From Lachnospiraceae bacterium MD308 (GTDB lineage Bacteria; Bacillota; Clostridia; Lachnospirales; Lachnospiraceae): 64,000 nt of DNA. The stretch spans positions 294,182 through 358,181 of the forward strand of contig KE159798.1 of the NCBI GenBank assembly GCA_000403475.2. Direction: 5' to 3'. A program made the position numbers and the translations under genes. The notes under the pieces were generated by a model. It searched no databases and had not been told where the DNA came from. It was given only the letters and a program-made list of their open reading frames with translations. Shown in pieces: positions 57,800-64,000 of this stretch. Position 1 is the first letter of the stretch. Each line of letters starts with the position of its first letter.

Positions 57800-59210
57800 G
57801 AACGTATTTAAACAAGATAAGGAAAAGTTCGTTGTACCAAAGAGCGTCCAGCAGGCAATTCCCATACAGACAGTATGGGCAAACGGGATTTTTAAGGTGG
57901 GGAAGAATAAATTTGCCCGCACCTATAAGTTTGCGGACATCAATTATGCAGTGGCAGGCAAGGAGGACAAGGAGGCGATGTTCCTTGAGTATTCCGAACT
58001 GCTTAATTCTTTTGACAGCGGGGCGACCACGAAGATCACTATCAATAACCGCCGCCTGAACAGGCAGGAGTTTGAGAAAGACATCTTGCTCCCCATGCAG
58101 GAGGACGGGCTGGATTTGTACCGGAAGGAATACAATGAGATGCTGCTTGAAAAGGCGACGGGAGCCAACAGCATCATCCGGGAAAAATACGTGACCGTAT
58201 CCATCTACAGGAGAGACATCGAGGAGGCAAAAACGTATTTTAACAGCCTGAGCACAGAGCTGTCAAGCCACTTCCTGCGGCTTGGCTCCAAATGCACAGA
58301 GGTGGATGCCGCAGAAAAGCTGGGAATCCTGCATGACTTCTACCGTGGAGGGGAGGAGATGGGGTATGGGTTCGACCTGATTGACAACATGAGGAAAGGG
58401 CATTCCTTTAAAGACTACATCTGCCCGGACAGCTTTGAATTTGAGAAAGACTATTTCCGCATGGGGGATAAGTACGGGCGTGTGTTGTACCTGCGGGAGT
58501 ATGCCTCTTATATCAAGGATGAGATGATAGCCAAGCTGACGGACATGAACCGGAATATGATGTTGAGCATCGACATTATCCCTGTTCCAATGGATGAGGC
58601 AGTGAGGGAGGTAGAAAGCCGCCTTCTTGGGGTAGAAACGAACATCACCAACTGGCAACGCAGGCAGAACTCCAACAACAATTTTTCTGCCATCGTGCCC
58701 TACGACATGGAGCAGCAGAGAAAAGAGAGCAGGGAATTTTTGGATGACCTTACTACCCGCGACCAGCGGATGATGTATGGGATTCTAACTATTGTGCATA
58801 CTGCCGATTCCAAAAAGCAGCTTGACGCAGACACGAAGGCACTTCTGACAATCGGCATGCAGGGTATGTGCCAGTTTGCTACCCTACGGTATCAGCAGAT
58901 GGACGGGCTTAATACTGTCCTTCCTATCGGACAGCGGAAAATTGACGCCGTACGGACGCTCATCACGGAAAGCCTTGCGGTGCTGATGCCATTCCGGGTG
59001 CAGGAGGTCATGGACAGGGGAGGCATTTATTGCGGGGAAAATGCAATCTCCCGGAACCTCATCATGTGCAATAAATCTCTGCTGTTAAATCCTAATTCCT
59101 TTTTCCTCGGCGTTCCGGGGAGTGGGAAATCATTCTCGGCAAAAATGTTTATCGTGTTCCTTGCCCTTGCGACGGGGGATGATATCCTTGTCTGTGATCC
59201 CGAAAGGGAG
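57783..59210 (+). CDS. VirB4-like conjugation ATPase, exon 1
   Basis: Residues 1-476 of a 778-aa VirB4/TraE-type ATPase. It contains the N-terminal domain and Walker A LGVPGSGKSFSAK (about 454-466), and ends at DPERE where the group II intron begins. Joined to 61525-62433 the frame is continuous (DPERE|YAALIEAMGGEVI), matching uninterrupted relatives. Without splicing the frame ends at 59231. It powers DNA transfer through the mating channel. Confidence 0.92.
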
Positions 59211-61524
59211 GTGCGACAAGAAGTCGCATAATAAATTGCTGGTCGTCAGCTACCCTATCCATTTGGGGTAATCCTACCACAATCTGCGTGAATGGCAACG
59301 TTCAGGTGGGAAGCTTGTGGGACAATATGGGAAACCTGACAGCCTAAGTCGGGCGTACTGTTAGGATAAGAGTGCTATGACGAATGTAATGTGAACCATT
59401 GTAAGAGTCGTTACAGGGAATAAGTGAAATAAGGCTGATACACTTACACCAAAAGGTGCGGAGGTGGTTGCGGTGACTTTCGCGACGCCGTAACAAATGG
59501 ACGTGATTCCTCCCGGCTCAAAGATGGCGTCTAAGGCATTCATAATTATTTATTATGCGGAACTTGGTAAGCCCTATGTGTTCCTTATTTAAGGTATCGA
59601 CCCCGCAAGGGGAAGAAATGACGCAGAGGGTAAAGGAACGGGATAAAAAGCGAATGGCTCTGCTGTAATGGCGGGGCATAGGGGTTCAAGATTTGCCCTG
59701 ACCTGAAAGGGTGCAGACTTATCCCACGGTATTTCATGACAAAGAATGGAGGTAAACCTATGAACGGTAATAATTCAACGACGGAAACAATAGTTTCCGA
59801 GAGATTATCGGACAGCAAGCGGCTTTCTACGCAGTGGAAAACTATCGACTGGAAGAAAGCGGAGCAGGAAGTTAATAGGCTGCAAGTCAGGATTGTCAAG
59901 GCAACTCAGGAAAAGAAATGGAACACAGTGAAGCGGCTTCAGTATTTATTGACACACTCGTTCTATGCAAAAGCACTCGCCGTAAGGCGTGTGACCACAA
60001 ACAAAGGAAAGAAAACCGCAGGGGTGGACGGGGAAATCTGGTCAACGCCTGCAATGAAGATGAGGGCTGTCATGTCATTGACAGACAAAGGCTATAAAGC
60101 AAAACCGTTAAGACGTGTCTATATCGAGAAGAAAGCTAAAAAAAAGAAACGTCCGTTAGGAATTCCAACTATGTATGACAGAGCAATGCAGGCGTTGTAC
60201 GCCCTTGCATTAGAGCCAGTGGCAGAAACAACCGCCGACACGAAATCGTTTGGTTTCAGAAAGGGGCGTTGCGGTCAGGACGCGTGCGAATATATTTTCA
60301 CGGCATTGTCACGCAAGGTATCGCCCGAATGGGTTTTAGAGGGCGACATCAAAGGCTGTTTTGATAACATCAGCCATGAATGGTTAGTGGAAAATATCCC
60401 TATGGACAAATCTATTCTGAAACAGTTCCTGAAAGCGGGATTTATCTTCAAAGGGGAGCTGTTCCCGACAGAGGACGGCACTCCGCAGGGCGGTGTCATT
60501 TCACCGATTCTTGCAAACATGGCACTGGACGGTATGCAGAAAGTATTGTCAGACAGATTCCACACCAACAGGCTTGGGAAGGTGGACTTACGGTTCAAGA
60601 ACGCCCACAAGGTCAATCTGGTACGCTACGCTGATGATTTTGTAGTAACAGCGGCAACGGAGGAAATCGCCTTGGAAGCAAAGGAATTGATAAAAGACTT
60701 CCTGAAAACAAGGGGCTTGGAATTATCTGACGAGAAAACGGTAGTCACCCACATCAACGACGGATTCGATATGTTAGGCTGGACATTCCGAAAGTTTAAA
60801 GGAAAGCTGATTGTGAAGCCGTCAAAGAAATCCATACAGACAATCGTGAGGAATTTATCTGACACGATACTGAAACGTGGGAAAGCATGGAATCAGGACG
60901 TGCTGATTATGAAACTGAACCAACAAATCCGAGGATGGACGAATTACCACCAGTCTGTGTGTGCGGCAGAAGCGTTTGCACATTTGGACTATATTCTCTA
61001 TGAGTTATTGTGGAGATGGGCGAAAAGGCGGCATCCGAAGAAAGGGCAATGGTGGATTTCCACGAGGTATTGGCACCGAAGGGAAAACCGAAACTGGGTG
61101 TTCGCTACGGACACAAAGGAGCTGATACGTGTAGACCATACGCCGATTGTCCGACACACAAAGGTAAGGGAAGCAGCCAACCCATTCCTTGATACGGAAT
61201 ATTTCAAACAACGCAAGTTCAATCAGGGAATGAAGAAACTTTCAGGAAGATTCAAACTAATCTGGAAGAATCAGGACGGCTGTTGCTATCACTGTGGAAT
61301 GCCACTGGACATTTCGGACGAAAGGGAAATTTTCTTTAAAGTACCAAAGTCCTGCGGTGGCAAGGAGGAAGTGGCTAACATGGCGTATGTTCATGCTGAT
61401 TGCCAACGAATCTATCTTGAGAGCCGCTCGAAAGAGTGATGAAATGCTTGAGCCGTATGAGTGGAAACGCTCACGTACGGTTCTTAGGCGAGAAAGGGCG
61501 AGTAATCGCCCCGACTTAGCCGAC
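59211..61524 (+). mobile_element. Group II intron within the VirB4 gene
   Basis: 2,314 bp. The 5' end is GTGCGAC, the standard group II start. Domain V is at about 61450-61484 (GAGCCGTATGAGTGGAAACG and its pairing strand CTCACGTACGGTTC). Domain VI follows with a GGCGAGTAATCGCC stem, and the 3' end is CCGAC. Removing exactly this segment restores the VirB4 frame. The RNA encodes its own maturase/reverse transcriptase. Confidence 0.95.
59760..61439 (+). CDS. ltrA: Group II intron reverse transcriptase/maturase with HNH endonuclease
   Basis: ATG at 59760 after TGGAGGTAAACCT (an in-frame ATG also at 59736); 559 aa. RT domain motifs: GVDGEIW, RPLGIPTMYDRAMQALYALA, GDIKGCFDNISHEWL, TPQGGVISPILANMAL and YADD (RYADDFVV, about 286-293). 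Maturase domain X about 370-450. HNH domain with CCYHCGMPLD (about 507-516) and YVHADCQRIY at the end. All key residues are present, so the intron should be mobile. Confidence 0.95.
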   Translation: MNGNNSTTETIVSERLSDSKRLSTQWKTIDWKKAEQEVNRLQVRIVKATQEKKWNTVKRLQYLLTHSFYAKALAVRRVTTNKGKKTAGVDGEIWSTPAMKMRAVMSLTDKGYKAKPLRRVYIEKKAKKKKRPLGIPTMYDRAMQALYALALEPVAETTADTKSFGFRKGRCGQDACEYIFTALSRKVSPEWVLEGDIKGCFDNISHEWLVENIPMDKSILKQFLKAGFIFKGELFPTEDGTPQGGVISPILANMALDGMQKVLSDRFHTNRLGKVDLRFKNAHKVNLVRYADDFVVTAATEEIALEAKELIKDFLKTRGLELSDEKTVVTHINDGFDMLGWTFRKFKGKLIVKPSKKSIQTIVRNLSDTILKRGKAWNQDVLIMKLNQQIRGWTNYHQSVCAAEAFAHLDYILYELLWRWAKRRHPKKGQWWISTRYWHRRENRNWVFATDTKELIRVDHTPIVRHTKVREAANPFLDTEYFKQRKFNQGMKKLSGRFKLIWKNQDGCCYHCGMPLDISDEREIFFKVPKSCGGKEEVANMAYVHADCQRIYLESRSKE

Positions 61525-62433
61525 TATGCGGCGCTCATAGAGGCGATGGGCGGCGAGGTCATCCGGATTGCTGCGGGGAGCCGCGACCACATCAATGCGA
61601 TGGACATGGTGGAAGGCTACGGCGACGGCGGGAACCCGGTGGTGGATAAGTCGGAGTTTGTGCTGTCCTTATTCGAGCAGCTTGACAGCGGCGGCATTGG
61701 CCCAAGGGAGAAGTCTATCATTGACCGATGCACTGCTTACGTTTACGATGATTATAGGAGGGGCGGGAGGGTGCCTACCCTCTGCGTCCTCCGGGAGAAA
61801 CTTCTTGAGCAGCCGGAGCAGGAGGCGAAGGAGCTTGCCCTTGCGCTGGAGCTTTTCACAAGCGGGAGCCTGGACGCGTTCGCCCATGAGAGCAACGTAG
61901 ACGTGAATAACCGCATGGTGGACTATGACATCATGGACTTGGGGAAACAGCTTAAGACGATGGGGCTTTTAGTCATTACGGACGCCATGCTTAACCGTGT
62001 GACGGAGAATTGGAAGAAGGGAAAGCGCACCCATATCTTCTTAGATGAGTTCCATGTAGTGTTTGAGAATGAGTATTCTGGGGCATTTTTCAATTCCGCA
62101 TGGAGAAGGTTCCGTAAAAGAAATGCCTTCCCCAATGCTATTACGCAGAACGTGGAGTACCTTTTAGATTCTGTGCTGGCAAGCACCATGCTCTCCAACA
62201 GCGAGTTCATCGTGATGCTGAACCAGGCGGCAACGGACGGGCACAGGCTGGCAAAGCTTTTGAACATCTCGAAAGAGCAGATGGACTATATCATCAATGC
62301 GGATGCGGGGAGCGGCCTGATCAGGTATGGCAGCTCCCTGGTGCCTTTTGTCAATCAGTTCCCAAAGAATACAAGGCTGTATAAGCTGATGACGACAAAG
62401 CCGGGGGAAGATGGGGTGAACCGGGGGTGGTGA
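61525..62433 (+). CDS. VirB4-like conjugation ATPase, exon 2
   Basis: Residues 477-778 of VirB4: YAALIEAMGGEVIRIAAGSR, then THIFLDEFHVVFENEYSGAF (Walker B), AITQNVEYLLDSVLASTML and NQAATDGHRLAKLLNISKEQ. It ends normally (LYKLMTTKPGEDGVNRGW). No further transfer genes follow, so the conjugation operon is truncated after it. Confidence 0.92.
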   Translation, partial: YAALIEAMGGEVIRIAAGSRDHINAMDMVEGYGDGGNPVVDKSEFVLSLFEQLDSGGIGPREKSIIDRCTAYVYDDYRRGGRVPTLCVLREKLLEQPEQEAKELALALELFTSGSLDAFAHESNVDVNNRMVDYDIMDLGKQLKTMGLLVITDAMLNRVTENWKKGKRTHIFLDEFHVVFENEYSGAFFNSAWRRFRKRNAFPNAITQNVEYLLDSVLASTMLSNSEFIVMLNQAATDGHRLAKLLNISKEQMDYIINADAGSGLIRYGSSLVPFVNQFPKNTRLYKLMTTKPGEDGVNRGW

Positions 62434-62437
62434 CCTG

Positions 62438-62743
62438 TGTTGACTGATAAATAAGTTTTATACTTTGCAAAATAAGTCTTATAAATTCGCAAATAAGTTC
62501 CATAATGCCGTAGAAGTTGAAATTTTTATAAATATGTTTCATAAAAACGGCGTGAAATTAAAAATAGGTTTCATACTGGAACGTGGAAAATTGCGGACGA
62601 CAGGACGTAGTTGGAAAAGGCGTGTTTGCTGATACAGGTAGATATGCCTTTTCTTTATGCAAAGGTGGTAGAAGTCACATTATTATGAAACTTATTTAGC
62701 AGAAAAGGGAGTAATTAGTATTGAACTTATTTTTGAAAGGACA
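62438..62743. mobile_element. 306-bp non-autonomous element with TGT...ACA ends
   Basis: Begins TGTTGACTGATAAATAAG and ends GAAAGGACA, flanked on both sides by ACCTG (62433-62437 and 62744-62748), a 5-bp target duplication. Inside are forward copies of AAATAAGTTTCATA-type motifs near 62449, 62470, 62491, 62530 and 62562, and inverted copies near 62684 and 62724. Ends of this design (TGT/ACA, 5-bp duplication, several transposase-binding repeats per end) are known from Tn7/Tn5053-like elements. It carries no gene. Confidence 0.6.
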
Positions 62744-62746
62744 ACC

Positions 62747-62787
62747 TGTTGACTGATAAATAAGTTTTATATTTTATAAAATAAGTG
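62747..62787 (+). repeat. Second copy of the element's left end
   Basis: The first 25 bases from TGTTGACTGATAAATAAG are identical to the start at 62438, then TTTTATAAAATAAGTG diverges. It abuts the element's right edge, so the 306-bp element seems to have inserted beside, or within, an earlier copy of its own end. Confidence 0.7.
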
Positions 62788-63270
62788 TGAAACCAGATAA
62801 GGAGAAAATTCATAAAATAGTGAATAAGGAGAACTGTACAGCAAAATTACAGATATAAATATCCTTTTCGGAGAGGTCAATATCCACAGAAATAGCGGGC
62901 ATCGGATTGTGATAGCCACAATCTTATTCACTGTTTTGGCTGGTGCAGCTTGCCACTATAAAAGAAAAGAAGAATCCCCGAACTGTGCTGCAACACGATT
63001 CGGGGATTCATTCCATGTCCGCATTATAATGTACCCTATAAGGTGGACACGGCAAGCGACAGGGATTGCTTGAAATGTTGATTACCGCTAGGGAAAATAA
63101 TATATGATTGCTAGGCCTGAAATAACTAATGGAATCCCAAGTCGCAGACACTTCAAAAAAGGAATATACCCCAAGAAACAGACACATAAGCATCTTGTTT
63201 AAGTACCAGATTGTATACATATTCTGGGCATAATGACTCATTGCATTTTTCATACCACTTTACATGTTTC
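62788..63270. other. Gene-free region with duplicated block
   Basis: Similar in order and sequence to 56962-57211 (GAAACCAGATAAGGA, GCATCGGATTGT, then the terminator). After the terminator at 63009 I see no supported gene; short minus-strand frames lack ribosome sites. Confidence 0.5.
62972..63009. terminator. Strong bidirectional terminator (copy of 57173)
   Basis: GAATCCCCGAACTGTG pairs with CACGATTCGGGGATTC around CTGCAA. Confidence 0.75.
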
Positions 63271-63273
63271 AGC

Positions 63274-63302
63274 TTGTAAAGGGCAGATGTTTTGAGTATA
63301 AT
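63274..63302 (+). promoter_or_regulatory. Promoter of the Rpn gene
   Basis: TTGTAA (63274-63279), 17-bp spacer, TATAAT (63297-63302). Transcription from here would include the GTGGGA repeat in the leader. Confidence 0.65.
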
Positions 63303-63315
63303 TAATTTAAGAAAT

Positions 63316-63409
63316 GTGGGAGTGGGAGTGGGAGTGGGAGTGGGAGTGGGAGTGGGAGTGGGAGTGGGAGTGGGAGTGGGAGTGGGAGTGGGAGTGGGAG
63401 TGGGAGTGG
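63316..63409 (+). repeat. GTGGGA hexanucleotide tandem repeat (about 15.7 copies)
   Basis: Uninterrupted perfect GTGGGA units from 63316 to 63409, between the promoter and the ribosome site of the Rpn gene (AGGAAGG). The runs of three G on the coding strand can form G-quadruplexes in RNA or DNA. Confidence 0.97.
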
Positions 63410-63432
63410 TAATAACAGGAAGGAATGGTGCT

Positions 63433-64000
63433 ATGGCAGAGAAAGACATTGCAGAAAAGACGTTAGAAACCTACAATGATGTGTTTGCAGACATTATCAA
63501 TGTATTGCTTTTTAATGGCGAGCAACAGGTTAAAGAGGATGAATTGGAGGAAGAGAGCCCAAATTCCAGTTATAAAGCAGACGGGAAATTACATGCACAG
63601 GAAAGGGATGTTGCTAAATATTGGCGTAAAGGGCTTGTACGGATTGCGCTATATGGATTGGAGAACCAGACGGATATAGACAGCGATATGCCGCTACGGC
63701 TATTTTCTTATGATGGGGCGGCTTACCGGGGACAGCTTCTTGCAGATAAGGAAATGAAGGAAAAGACAGGAAAGGCCGCACCGCGGTATCCTGTAGTGAC
63801 ACTGGTTTTATATTTTGGATATCAGAAACATTGGAAAACGCCAAGGACACTCTATGATTGTCTTGATATACCGGAGGCAATAAAGCCATATGTAAATGAT
63901 TACCGCATGAATATGTATGAGATTGCGTATCTGTCTGATGAACAGGTGCAGATGTTTACAAGTGATTTCAAGATCGTGGCGGATTATTTTGTGCAGATGC
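63433..64000 (+). CDS. Rpn-family recombination-promoting nuclease (partial at window edge)
   Basis: ATG at 63433 after ACAGGAAGGAATGGTGCT. The frame stays open to the window end (189 aa seen): MAEKDIAEKTLETYNDVFAD, QERDVAKYWRKGLVRIALYG LENQTDID, RYPVVTLVLYFGYQKHWKTP. This is the N-terminal PD-(D/E)XK nuclease domain of Rpn/YhgA-like proteins, abundant in gut Lachnospiraceae. The rest lies outside. Confidence 0.85.
   Translation, partial: MAEKDIAEKTLETYNDVFADIINVLLFNGEQQVKEDELEEESPNSSYKADGKLHAQERDVAKYWRKGLVRIALYGLENQTDIDSDMPLRLFSYDGAAYRGQLLADKEMKEKTGKAAPRYPVVTLVLYFGYQKHWKTPRTLYDCLDIPEAIKPYVNDYRMNMYEIAYLSDEQVQMFTSDFKIVADYFVQM

Noticed and set aside
59211..59735. Separate gene between VirB4 exon 1 and the maturase
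   Set aside because: This is the structured 5' part of the group II intron (domains I-III); short frames there are incidental.
62449..62790. Plasmid iterons for replication
   Set aside because: The motifs face inward from TGT/ACA ends with a 5-bp duplication and no replication gene is near, so a transposon end fits better.
63316..63409. CRISPR-like array
   Set aside because: The units are a pure 6-bp tandem repeat without spacers.
63153..63449. Minus-strand frame encoding a long Pro-Thr repeat protein
   Set aside because: It is only the reverse translation of the GTGGGA repeat; it has no ribosome site and faces a clear promoter and gene on the plus strand.

Overview
The window looks like chromosome of a gut Lachnospiraceae-type Firmicute. 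The evidence is strong AGGAGG ribosome binding sites, moderate GC, many TTG/GTG starts, and the gene families present (DUF2800/DUF2815 replication modules, PrgI/VirB4 conjugation genes, TnpV, Rpn proteins). Almost all of it is mobile DNA; very little is ordinary host sequence. Identifications rest on reading translated sequence and known family motifs, not on database searches.

Positions 1-42000 are one long siphovirus prophage whose left end, and presumably its integrase, lies outside the window. It starts with a leftward XRE repressor and a rightward early promoter buried in operator half-sites. Small early genes follow, then a replication module (DUF2800, DUF2815, family A DNA polymerase, VapE-type helicase/primase, VRR-NUC nuclease, SNF2 helicase) and DNA/nucleotide-modifying accessory genes (HAD phosphatase, broken radical SAM gene, cytosine methyltransferase). 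A late regulator follows. An AT-rich two-gene cassette with its own promoter and terminator sits exactly between that regulator and the terminase genes. The head genes include a minor capsid (MuF-like) protein with a C-terminal domain resembling a polymorphic toxin and a small overlapping gene that could be its immunity protein. Tail genes run to a fibre gene whose C-terminus is one of four cassettes arranged as inverted pairs around a tyrosine recombinase, an invertible host-range switch. Holin and a three-domain endolysin close the late operon.

Positions 42000-45250 hold a small regulator island (XRE protein with palindromic operators over two promoters), a nonsense-mutated gene, a truncated ABC-transporter binding-protein gene and a Phd/RelE-type toxin-antitoxin pair.

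Positions 45190-64000 are a nest of mobile elements. A Recombinase-in-Trio (RIT) element has landed in the P-loop codons of parA-type genes and is now flanked by two different parA starts pointing head to head, evidence of rearrangement between copies. Next is a serine-recombinase transposon (recombinase, TnpV, MerR regulator, SDR oxidoreductase, XRE-DUF5680, spore-photoproduct-lyase-like radical SAM, two sigma-like genes, one with an amber codon). A decayed conjugation module follows: truncated VirB6, PrgI, and VirB4 split by an intact group II intron whose splice junctions can be placed to the base. After it lie a 306-bp element with TGT...ACA ends and repeated internal motifs, and a partial Rpn nuclease gene preceded by about 15 copies of a GTGGGA repeat within its predicted 5' leader.
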